A DNA stretch of 64,000 nucleotides from Desulfarculales bacterium UBA702 (GTDB lineage: Bacteria > Desulfobacterota > Syntrophobacteria > Syntrophobacterales > Syntrophobacteraceae), in the NCBI GenBank assembly GCA_002298165.1, contig DBMI01000018.1, positions 70,987 through 134,986 of the forward strand. The letters are read 5' to 3'. Under the pieces are notes generated by a model. It was not told the DNA's origin. It saw only the letters and a program-made list of their open reading frames with translations, and did no database searches. Below are positions 34,240 through 42,135 of the stretch, one piece after another; the stretch's first letter is position 1, and each line of letters begins with the position of its first letter. Made by a program: the position numbers and the translations under genes.

Positions 34240-34647
34240 CTACCTGACTCCTTTTGCCACAAGGAAGGAGCTGTATCTCATGTCGGTTCCGAGGATGTGC
34301 TTATCCACCCAGTTGGCCAGGTAATCCATGAGTTCAAAAGTTATATTGGTCTGCCCCTGTTCGTATTGCGCCTGAACGTCCAACACTGTTTTAGTTATCT
34401 TGTCGTGCTTGGTCTTATGCTCCTGGTAATCGGGATACCCATTGGCGAGCATTATACGCTCTTCGGTGGCGAAGTGGTTGGCCGCATATTGGACCAATTC
34501 CTTTAGAACACCACTCAACGCCTGTTTGCCCTGGCCCTGGCGCATAGCATCGTTTAGTCGATTGACCAGGCCAATGAGCTTCTTATGCTGTTCGTCTATT
34601 TCCGCAACCTTCACGCTGTACTTTTCACTCCATGTAAAAAGCGCCAT
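34240..34647 (-). CDS. Bacteriohemerythrin
   Basis: A 135-residue four-helix oxygen-binding protein with a di-iron centre. The ligands are in the expected order: a His in the opening helix (DEQHKKLIGLVN), NHFATEERIM (His and Glu), DYQEHKTKHDK (two His) and HILGTDMRY (His and Asp). Start at the ATG at 34647, which has GGGAG upstream and matches the family opening FTWSEKYSV. In anaerobes these bind or deliver O2. No partner gene is adjacent. Confidence 0.9.
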   Translation of the reverse strand: MALFTWSEKYSVKVAEIDEQHKKLIGLVNRLNDAMRQGQGKQALSGVLKELVQYAANHFATEERIMLANGYPDYQEHKTKHDKITKTVLDVQAQYEQGQTNITFELMDYLANWVDKHILGTDMRYSSFLVAKGVR

Positions 34648-34892
34648 GACAGCTCCCTCACGTTTTAAATTTTTAATGTGCAAAAAAGATTGAAAAACAG
34701 GCAAGCGGCGGCCTGGTCCTCCAGGAATGCCGTTATTATGAAATCGACATTCTTACTTTAGTCCTGAAGGAATTAATTGCGTAGGCTAGACACGCGCAAT
34801 CGCCCCGGCCGGCTTGTGATTGTGCTTCGACAATGCCGATTAAACTGCCGAAAATTGCCGGGGAATAGAGGAATGTCCCGGTTGAACCGCTT

Positions 34893-36083
34893 CTATAACA
34901 CCCGCTCGACACCGGGTATCCTGCGAAGATAATGGGAAACCATGAATGAGAGCGGAATGCTTAAAAAGGTGACCAGCAGGAACTTCGGAACAGGCCCTGC
35001 CGGCATTGCACTGGTAGCGTACTGGAGGGCAACGACAATCGGCACATGCACCAGGTAAGCGCCGAAGGCGTCGGTACCGAGCATTTGCCAGAACGGAGTG
35101 GTGGTGTTGAAGCGCTCCCGAAAAAGCGTGCATAGCCCAACCACAAAGCCAGCGGCGAGGAAGCATTCGGAAGTTGTCAGTAAGAGACCCCACGCTGCCG
35201 GCGGAAAAGGCACCAGGTGGTATCTTACCAAACCCCCGGCGAGGGCCGCCACGAGGCCGACCCAGAGCCACCGCAATCCGCGCGCCCTGGGCATGGCCTG
35301 AAACCATCCCCTCCGTACAGCGATCGTGCCCAGCACGAAAAGGCTAAGATATTGGGGCAGATGCGCAGGCTCTCCCATGATGAAGCCGGGGACCGTCAGC
35401 CAATCATCGATGGGGAACCGGGTCCGTACAAGCAATGTGGCCACTGTCAGGCTAATAGCATATCCTAGGATCGCGAGGTCGCCGGGTGCGTCTGCTTTGG
35501 TCCGCGCCGGTCCATGAGTTGCGGGACTCCGCGAGACGAGACGCCATAGAGCATAGCCGGCAGCATAAAACAGCAGGTGCTGCACAAACCAGAGATGGCC
35601 GAAGTTGATATCCGGCCAGATTGGTCCCTGAAAACCATCCGGCTTTGGGGCCATCCCGAGGTAGATCTGAATATAATAAGTAAGGAAGGGCAAAGTGCCG
35701 CCCCGGTAGTTAATGTAGGATACATACATCTGCACCGGGTTTATGAGCAGTTCGTAGATCACCAGCGGCAGGCCGAATCTGATGAGCTTGTCTTTGAGGA
35801 AGGCTGCCCCGCCCTTGCGATCGTAGGAGCCGGGAACGAAGTAGGCCGAGATGAAAAAGAAAAGGCCCATGAAGAAACTGGAGTTTACCCAGAATAAGAA
35901 TCCCAGATATAGCCAGCGTTCAGGGTTCTGGTATGCCCAGAAACCACCGGTGGCGCCATAGCCCTGGCCCACGTGATGAGCAATCACCATGAAGGTCAAC
36001 ACGACTTTCAGCCGGTCAAGTGCCCAGAGACGCGGCCCGGAAGATATTGGGACAGCGGTAGCGGCGGCTGGCAAAGGTATCAC
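34893..36083 (-). CDS. Acyltransferase-3 family membrane protein
   Basis: A 396-residue integral membrane protein with about ten hydrophobic segments, of the acyltransferase-3 group that O-acetylates or succinylates envelope glycans. Family signs: RLWALDRLKVVLTFMVIAHH near the N-terminus (catalytic-type His), then FMGLFFFISAYFVPGSY and HLWFVQHLLFYAAGY. It is nearest to the OpgC/YfiQ-like branch. Isolated gene, so the target glycan cannot be inferred. Confidence 0.83.
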   Translation of the reverse strand: MIPLPAAATAVPISSGPRLWALDRLKVVLTFMVIAHHVGQGYGATGGFWAYQNPERWLYLGFLFWVNSSFFMGLFFFISAYFVPGSYDRKGGAAFLKDKLIRFGLPLVIYELLINPVQMYVSYINYRGGTLPFLTYYIQIYLGMAPKPDGFQGPIWPDINFGHLWFVQHLLFYAAGYALWRLVSRSPATHGPARTKADAPGDLAILGYAISLTVATLLVRTRFPIDDWLTVPGFIMGEPAHLPQYLSLFVLGTIAVRRGWFQAMPRARGLRWLWVGLVAALAGGLVRYHLVPFPPAAWGLLLTTSECFLAAGFVVGLCTLFRERFNTTTPFWQMLGTDAFGAYLVHVPIVVALQYATSAMPAGPVPKFLLVTFLSIPLSFMVSHYLRRIPGVERVL

Positions 36084-36228
36084 TCCTGATGCGCTTATTT
36101 ATATAATTGCGGCTCCGGCCAGTGCAATCCATGGGAGTCACGGACGAATACCCGATATTGTAATCGGCAATCATTAAAGAGATAATGAGAGAAACTCCCG
36201 CAGAGTCCCGCAGGGAGCTTCTTTCCCA

Positions 36229-36873
36229 TCATCCTCGCAGAAATTCAGCTATCCGCGCGAGGTCCTCTATGAAGCTTTGCATCGCGAGGTGTCGTTCCTC
36301 ATCGGTTCGGGAGCGGAGGATCGAAGATGGATGGACGGTTACGGTGGCTTGCGGCGCAAATTCGGCAGGAAAGAATTTACCACGATCCCTGGTCACGCGG
36401 ACCTGTTTTCCGAGCAAGCCCTGCGCGGCGGTAGCCCCCATTGCGACCAGCACCCTGGGACGGACCAGATTGATTTCCGCTTCGAGCCAGGGGAGGCATG
36501 CTTTTATTTCCCTCGCATTGGGTTTTTGGTGAAGGCGAAGTTTTCCTTTCGGTATCCATTTGAAATGTTTTACGATATTTGTGACATACGCATCTTTTCG
36601 GCTGAGCCCTGCCGCTTCCAGGGCTTTATCGAGCACCCGTCCCGCCGGCCCGACGAAGGGGTGCCCTTTTCTGTCTTCGTCATCTCCGGGCTGTTCGCCG
36701 ATCAGGAAAAGTGGAGCGCCCATCGGACCTTCTCCAAAAACCGTCTGGGTCCCACGCTCCCATAGCGGGCATGCGCGGCACCGGGCCGCGGCCGCATGTA
36801 GCGATTGAGGCGATGGGTCGGTAGGGATCAGGACCGCCGCGGTTTGTTCATCTTCGCCTTTTTCCCGCGCCAT
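36229..36873 (-). CDS. udgX: UdgX-type uracil-DNA glycosylase
   Basis: A 214-residue member of the uracil-DNA glycosylase superfamily. Motif A is GEQPGDDED (59-67), the form specific to UdgX; the R-loop GKLRLHQKP places a His at 115, the residue that in mycobacterial UdgX becomes covalently attached to the excised uracil site. The late HPSS motif is at 181-184. Cys32, Cys35 and Cys126 are candidate iron-sulfur ligands. Family 4 UDG is the alternative, but the motif A Gln and R-loop His argue for UdgX. A weak hairpin lies beyond the stop. Confidence 0.83.
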   Translation of the reverse strand: MAREKGEDEQTAAVLIPTDPSPQSLHAAAARCRACPLWERGTQTVFGEGPMGAPLFLIGEQPGDDEDRKGHPFVGPAGRVLDKALEAAGLSRKDAYVTNIVKHFKWIPKGKLRLHQKPNAREIKACLPWLEAEINLVRPRVLVAMGATAAQGLLGKQVRVTRDRGKFFPAEFAPQATVTVHPSSILRSRTDEERHLAMQSFIEDLARIAEFLRG

Positions 36874-36926
36874 TTGCTCTCTTTCCAGCAGTTTTCAATT
36901 TTACCCCTTGTTTCTGACCAGGCCGG

Positions 36927-37289
36927 TCAACTGTCACACGCGCATTTTCCGCCGGCGGGCCTGGTATGGGCAAAAGGTGTTTCTTTATCAATATCGCGGG
37001 ACTCTTCGGGGATTATAATCGGCTCGGAGCCGGCTTGCCTTTCCCATTCATGCGATATGTCCCTGGTGACCGGGACTTCCATCGAGGAAATAAGGGTGAA
37101 CACGACTCTGGTGCCGCCCGCATTCGGTCCCGCTACCTGCCGTTGGATCCGGTTGTAGAAATAATCTTCTCCGAGGTGGATCCAGTCCTCCTCGAAGACC
37201 AGCGATGCATCGATTTCGGAGTAAAGATCCGGCGGGAGGTCCGAGTTCGCGCGGTCGATTATTGTTTTTATTCTGTCCAGGCTGGTCAT
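36927..37289 (-). CDS. Hypothetical protein, 120 residues
   Basis: I do not recognise it. It opens with a helical segment (MTSLDRIKTIIDRANSDLPP), continues with SLVFEEDWIHLGEDYFYNR and a hydrophobic strand RVVFTLISSM, and ends in a polar tail with the Cys pair CAC. AAAGGAG stands five bases before the ATG, a strong sign of translation. It lies 53 bases upstream of udgX on the same strand and may be co-transcribed with it. Confidence 0.55.
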   Translation of the reverse strand: MTSLDRIKTIIDRANSDLPPDLYSEIDASLVFEEDWIHLGEDYFYNRIQRQVAGPNAGGTRVVFTLISSMEVPVTRDISHEWERQAGSEPIIIPEESRDIDKETPFAHTRPAGGKCACDS

Positions 37290-37483
37290 ACAGGCTCCTT
37301 TGCTGCTCTGGAATGTATGCTAGGTAAATAGTATTCACTTATTGTTTGGCGTAAACCGGTTCCTGGAATTATTCACCGAATAATTCCCCGTGCGGGAAGT
37401 TTGACAGGCTGGCAGGTTCTTTCAGCCCTATGAGACCGAGCGTAACCGTGCAAGGGGATGTGATTCCATGGTTGCTTAGTATG

Positions 37484-37522
37484 GAAAAAAACCGGCGCTG
37501 CCGATAATGCGTAGCGCCGGTT
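37484..37522 (-). terminator. Rho-independent terminator of the acetate transporter gene
   Basis: On the minus strand the arms AACCGGCGCT and AGCGCCGGTT enclose a 13-base loop and are followed by a run of seven T. It lies about 60 bases after the stop of the transporter gene. Confidence 0.8.
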
Positions 37523-37582
37523 ATTTTCACTATTTGGCGTATCTGCCGGAGATCGTATCAGGTGCCGACAACACTCGACTCA

Positions 37583-38203
37583 TCAAGCGGGTTTAACAGC
37601 CGGAACGGGTTTGCCGACCACAGGGCCTCCAACCGGCAGGACATTTCTGCCGAAAACCTGAAGGAAGATTACATGGGCCATCATATAGAGGGCCAAACAG
37701 GCGCAAATCACGAGGTCGATTGCAGTTATGGTCAGAACGTTTTTCATCCCTAGTATGAAGACGAGGTCAAGCCCGATAAAGCCGAGCAAAAGTGTCAGAA
37801 AAGTAAGGAACATAGCCATATGGATCGCGAGAGAACCAATAAACAGGATAGCGGTATAAACGGTGTAGGCGAGGAGAAAATATCCAACATCGACCGCGGT
37901 AATCTTGAGGTGAGGACCGATAAAGCTGTTCGGAACCGCTTGCAGGTCCTGAATCAGGAAGATAAGACCCAGGGCGATCCAGAACGCGCCGTAGGCCGTA
38001 AAAGCGCTGTACCCGAAGTTGTTCCCGCACTTAAATTCCTGAAACCCGGCGATCAGCTGCGCAAGGCCGCCGAACATAAGGGCCGCACAGAATATTACGC
38101 CCGTACCACACCAGCCGAGATTGTGAAACTGAAGCAGTAAGGTTGTGACTCCAAACCCTGCCAGACCGACCACCGCCGGATTTCCATTCGTTGGCCCTGC
38201 CAT
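37583..38203 (-). CDS. GPR1/FUN34/YaaH (SatP-like) acetate transporter
   Basis: A 206-residue six-helix membrane protein of the acetate/succinate uptake family. The family signature NPAVVGLAGFGVTTLLL stands at the N-terminus, followed by FGGLAQLIAGFQEF and NNFGYSAFTAYGAFW. I chose the ATG at 38203 (AAGGAG eight bases upstream); an earlier start would add 42 non-homologous residues. A terminator follows. A CRP-like site lies about 290 bases upstream. For a sulfate reducer or syntroph, acetate movement fits; direction cannot be told. Confidence 0.87.
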   Translation of the reverse strand: MAGPTNGNPAVVGLAGFGVTTLLLQFHNLGWCGTGVIFCAALMFGGLAQLIAGFQEFKCGNNFGYSAFTAYGAFWIALGLIFLIQDLQAVPNSFIGPHLKITAVDVGYFLLAYTVYTAILFIGSLAIHMAMFLTFLTLLLGFIGLDLVFILGMKNVLTITAIDLVICACLALYMMAHVIFLQVFGRNVLPVGGPVVGKPVPAVKPA

Positions 38204-39052
38204 GATTAAGTCTCCTTTTTCGAAAAAAGTAAAATAGAGTTCGATTGTGAAAAAAAGATTATAAAAAGTATTAACTGCGTATTCCCAAAGTGTCAGACCA
38301 CCCCCTTTCAGAAGTAGTTCCGGAGCCATGTAACCATCCTGGCTGACAGAAAATTAGGCCGTTCCGGCAAAAGCCTCCGGATCACAACGCCCCAAGGGCG
38401 GAAAACGCATAACACGCTAAAATAACGAAAAAAACCGCTGTTCCAAAACAATTTGGCAATGGTTATTATTTTTGTTTGAAACTCAGTGTATGTGATTCAT
38501 TTCACATTCACCCCCGGCCTGGAACACCCCGCAATTGAAGCGCAAAGATACTATTTTTGCCGAAGATCTCCAGGATCAGTCCAGGTAACCGACATCAAAC
38601 AGCCCAAATTGATTTTGAAAGATACTCTACCCCGAGACTGAAACAGCGACAGCAATCAATGGCAATTTCGATGGGACACGGGAGAGGAGTGGTATCGAGA
38701 ACGTTCATTCCATCAGACAGACCCGCTTGTTCCCTGTTCACTTCTTTTGAAACTCTTTACTAACTGCCCCTATTTCCTGCCCATGTCAAGGAAAAGGGTT
38801 GGCGGAAAAACAGGGCACGCGTGGGACAAGATTTAATAAATGCAACACATACCTCGACTGTCCATCGGCAGCATTGCACGTTATATTGGACTTTCACTGC
38901 AAAAACTTATTAGCAGTATGTTTGCAGATCCATCGCGTACAGATTAGCTTGATGGGATTCCCGAATCGAGGCTTTGACTTTTTCAGGAAGTTGGTTCATG
39001 TTGTGGACGCACCGGAAGTAAACCCATTGGTAATTCTTGCTGGGAGGAATGG
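38204..39052. other. Long divergent intergenic region
   Basis: 849 bases between the transporter (minus) and the MBL gene (plus). It holds a CRP-like palindrome, AT-rich tracts at 38220-38280 and 38415-38480, and no supported gene. Short open frames on the plus strand at 38557-39050 lack ribosome-binding sites. Confidence 0.4.
38491..38506. promoter_or_regulatory. CRP/FNR-type operator
   Basis: TGTGATTCATTTCACA is a perfect TGTGA-N6-TCACA inverted repeat, the consensus of the CRP family. It lies in the divergent region upstream of the acetate transporter. Which CRP-family protein binds is unknown. Confidence 0.5.
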
Positions 39053-39694
39053 ATGAAAATAGAGCAAATCCCTGTCGGTTTCATGCAGGTTTTCTGCTAC
39101 CTGGTCTACGATGAGCAGACTGGGGATGGTATACTTATAGATCCGGCCGGAAACGAGGAAGAACTCCTCAGGTATTTGAAAAGCAAGGGAATTTCGCTTC
39201 GCTACATAGTGAATACCCACGGGCATGCCGATCATACGTGCGGAAACGAGAAAATCCGGCAGGCCACCAATGCCAAGGTGGTTCTGCACGAAACAGATGA
39301 TGTGTACTACCAGAAACCCGAAGCGCAGTTTTTTGCCCGCAGCATGGGTTTTCAGTCCCCCGGGCCGGCCGATTTGCGCGTGAAGGACGGGGATGAAGTC
39401 ACCTTTGGTAACCTGACAATGAAGTTCATCCATACTCCGGGCCACACCAAGGGTTCGTGCTGCATCCTGGTGGAAGGGAACCTATTTACCGGAGATACGC
39501 TCTTCGTCGGGGCTGTTGGCAGGACCGACCTGCCTGGAGGGTCGATGAAAGAGTTGGTAAGCTCTCTTTTAAAACTCGTTAAGACGCTTCCGCCCGAAAC
39601 GGTCGTCTGGCCGGGGCATGATTACGGTGATCAGCCCAGTTCCACCCTGGCCCGCGAGGCGAAGCAAAATCCATATATAACGGAATACCTGTAA
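39053..39694 (+). CDS. MBL-fold hydrolase (glyoxalase II-like)
   Basis: A 213-residue metallo-beta-lactamase-fold protein. The metal motif HGHADH is in VNTHGHADHTCG; HTPGHTKGSC, FTGDTLFVGAVGRTD and PGHDYG complete the binuclear site. The layout resembles hydroxyacylglutathione hydrolase and persulfide dioxygenase-like proteins; the substrate is uncertain. GGGAGGA precedes the ATG. Its stop overlaps the start of ogt by one base, so the two are translationally coupled. Confidence 0.85.
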   Translation: MKIEQIPVGFMQVFCYLVYDEQTGDGILIDPAGNEEELLRYLKSKGISLRYIVNTHGHADHTCGNEKIRQATNAKVVLHETDDVYYQKPEAQFFARSMGFQSPGPADLRVKDGDEVTFGNLTMKFIHTPGHTKGSCCILVEGNLFTGDTLFVGAVGRTDLPGGSMKELVSSLLKLVKTLPPETVVWPGHDYGDQPSSTLAREAKQNPYITEYL

Positions 39695-40224
39695 TGAATA
39701 CCGGTTTCAGCCTCGAATACCTTGATTTTGAAACTCCCCTGGGGTGGATTATAGTAGCCGCGAGTTCCAAAGGCGTAAGCCTGGTGGATTTTTGTGGCCA
39801 CTCGAAGCCTTCCAGGGAAAGCATCGAAGCAGTCATCAAGAAGGAGTACCCGGATTCAAACCCAAAGCCCGGCAGAGACTCGGGTGCGGCCGGAACTGCA
39901 AAGGGATACATCCTGGATTACCTGAAAAATCAAAAGCCATTGCCCGAAATTCCTTTGGATGTGAGAAAAGGTACTGTTTTCGAGCGAAGGGTCTGGAAAT
40001 CCATAAGCGCTATCCCTTTTGGAAAAAGCATGTCTTATAAAGAGATCGCCGCCAGCGCCGGGATTCCTTCCGGGGCAAGGGCAGCCGGCCGAGCATGCGG
40101 AAAAAACCCTGTCCCGATCCTTGTTCCCTGCCATAGGGTAATCACATCAAATGGAAAGCTCGGGGGCTTCTCCGGGGGGCTGGAAATAAAGAGTGCCCTG
40201 CTGAACCTCGAAAAAGCACAGTAG
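39694..40224 (+). CDS. ogt: Methylated-DNA--protein-cysteine methyltransferase
   Basis: A 176-residue suicide repair protein that removes alkyl groups from O6-guanine onto its own Cys. The active site is VPCHRVI; the Arg finger region is ARAAGRACGKNP, and VWKSISAIPFGKSMSYKEIA is the conserved helix-turn-helix. Its start overlaps the MBL stop. It lacks an AdaA-type domain. Confidence 0.92.
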   Translation: MNTGFSLEYLDFETPLGWIIVAASSKGVSLVDFCGHSKPSRESIEAVIKKEYPDSNPKPGRDSGAAGTAKGYILDYLKNQKPLPEIPLDVRKGTVFERRVWKSISAIPFGKSMSYKEIAASAGIPSGARAAGRACGKNPVPILVPCHRVITSNGKLGGFSGGLEIKSALLNLEKAQ

Positions 40225-40410
40225 GCGCAGCTCCGGCGCGGGACCTTTGATATCGCCAACCCAAGGAGTTGAATGTAGAGGTGCGACGAATGGGGATGGG
40301 TTAGCCCGTTTCGAAATACTTTTTTTGCTAGCACCACGGACATAAATTCGCGCCGGAAGGAACACAAGCAGGTAAAATCCGAGTCTCGCAATGTAAACGG
40401 AGGAAATGAT

Positions 40411-41775
40411 TTGAAGGAAAAAAGTCTAAAAATCGGTGTAGAGATCGATCCTCCCACCGGAAAACTTGGTGTGCTGATCCCCGGTATCGGTGGAGCGGTC
40501 AGCACAACGCTTATAGCCGGAACCGAGCTGGTGCGGCGCGGTCTTGCAGAACCGGTCGGCTCGATTACTCAGTTGGGAACTATTCGCCTCGGGAAGCGTT
40601 TCGAAAACCGATCTCCTTTGATAAAGGATTTTGTCCCCATCGCGAAACTCGATGACCTTGTGTTTGGAGGCTGGGATATTTACGAAGCCAACGGGTACGA
40701 GGCAGCCCTCTATGCCAGGGTGCTCAACAGGGAGCACATTGATCCCATAAAAGATTACCTCAGCTCTGTCCGGCCCATGAAAGGGGTATTCGACCGCAAG
40801 TTCGTAAAGAACCTGGACGGCACTTATGTAAAATCGGCGCCAAACCTTCGCGATCGCCTCGAGATGCTCAAGGAGGATATCTCCGGGTTTAAGTCCAGAA
40901 ACGGCCTTGAGCGCTGTGTCATGATCTGGTGCGGAAGCACGGAGATCCACCAGAAACCGGACCAGATACATGGATCGCTTCGCTCGCTGCGTGAGGCAGT
41001 CGACAAAAACGACCCGCGCATAGCGCCAAGCATGCTATACGCCCTTGCCGCGCTCGAAAGCGGCATACCTTTCATAAACGGCGCCCCTAACCTCACTATC
41101 GACATACCGGCCATGTTAGAATTAGCCAATGCCCGCGGGGTGCCTGTTGCCGGAAAAGACTTCAAGACCGGGCAAACCCTCATGAAGACTATACTGGCAC
41201 CCGGACTAAAGACTCGTATGCTCGGCCTCGAGGGCTGGTATTCGACCAATATTCTGGGCAATCGCGACGGCCTTGTCCTCGACGATGCTGATTCCTTCAA
41301 AACAAAGGAAGAGAGCAAGCTTTCAGTGCTGGAATATATCCTCCAGCCTCATCTCTACCCGACTCTATACAAGAACTATTATCACAAAGTTACGATAAAT
41401 TACTATCCGCCACGCGGGGACAACAAAGAAGGCTGGGACTGCATCGACATCTTCGGATGGCTTGGCTATCCCATGCAGATAAAGGTGGATTTCCTTTGTC
41501 GTGACAGTATACTCGCGGCGCCGCTGATCCTGGATCTGGTTCTTTTCATGGATCTGGCGAAAAGAGCCGGCATGAGCGGCATTCAGGAATGGCTCTCTTT
41601 CTATTTCAAAAGCCCGATGGTCAAGGAAAACCTCTACCCCGAACACGATCTCTCAATCCAGTCGATGAAGCTGAAGAACACACTCCGCTACCTGATGGGG
41701 GAAGAGCAGATAACGCATTTCGGACTGGATTACTATATGGGCGATGAGCAGGACCCGGCAAAAAGCGGGCTTTAG
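40411..41775 (+). CDS. Inositol-3-phosphate synthase family protein
   Basis: A 454-residue NAD-dependent enzyme that isomerises glucose 6-phosphate to inositol 3-phosphate. The Gly-rich NAD motif is LIPGIGGAVSTTLIAG; other family blocks are FINGAPNLTIDIPAM, GKDFKTGQTLMKT and GWYSTNILGNRDGLVL. Start is TTG with GGAGG about seven bases upstream; no ATG fits. The product could feed inositol lipids or compatible solutes, but no next-step gene is adjacent. Confidence 0.88.
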   Translation: MKEKSLKIGVEIDPPTGKLGVLIPGIGGAVSTTLIAGTELVRRGLAEPVGSITQLGTIRLGKRFENRSPLIKDFVPIAKLDDLVFGGWDIYEANGYEAALYARVLNREHIDPIKDYLSSVRPMKGVFDRKFVKNLDGTYVKSAPNLRDRLEMLKEDISGFKSRNGLERCVMIWCGSTEIHQKPDQIHGSLRSLREAVDKNDPRIAPSMLYALAALESGIPFINGAPNLTIDIPAMLELANARGVPVAGKDFKTGQTLMKTILAPGLKTRMLGLEGWYSTNILGNRDGLVLDDADSFKTKEESKLSVLEYILQPHLYPTLYKNYYHKVTINYYPPRGDNKEGWDCIDIFGWLGYPMQIKVDFLCRDSILAAPLILDLVLFMDLAKRAGMSGIQEWLSFYFKSPMVKENLYPEHDLSIQSMKLKNTLRYLMGEEQITHFGLDYYMGDEQDPAKSGL

Positions 41776-42135
41776 CTCCCCTACGAAGGGGCTCATGTCC
41801 CAGCAAACAAATTGCAGCGAAGGACCTGGTGGGCACGGCTTTCGTAGCTGTTGCCCAAATAGGTTTTTCGAAAAATGCTAAGCAAAATTGGATGACGCGA
41901 ACCTGATGAACGTCATTCCCGCCCAGAAGCGCTGCGGGAATGACGATGTTCGAAGCTAAGATCCCGATATATCATGCAGCGGATTGGGCAACAGGCCCCT
42001 TTTCCCGTGCCCACCGCCGGATCATCCGGCTGTTCTCAAACCTCTGGTCCGCTTCCCCAATAACGTGATCTATTGTCTGTGTCCCCCAATTTGATATAGT
42101 GACTCCCAACATTCCAAAAAAGGCATTCGTGCGTC
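41776..42135. other. Intergenic region with a long inverted repeat
   Basis: No gene is supported. A 12-base inverted repeat lies at 41911-41945 and a small hairpin (CCCCT/AGGGG) directly after the inositol synthase stop. Confidence 0.4.
41911..41945. repeat. Inverted repeat CGTCATTCCCGC
   Basis: Perfect 12-base arms (CGTCATTCCCGC and GCGGGAATGACG) around an 11-base loop. This sequence type is a common dispersed palindrome in proteobacteria. It is unrelated to the local REP family. Confidence 0.75.
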
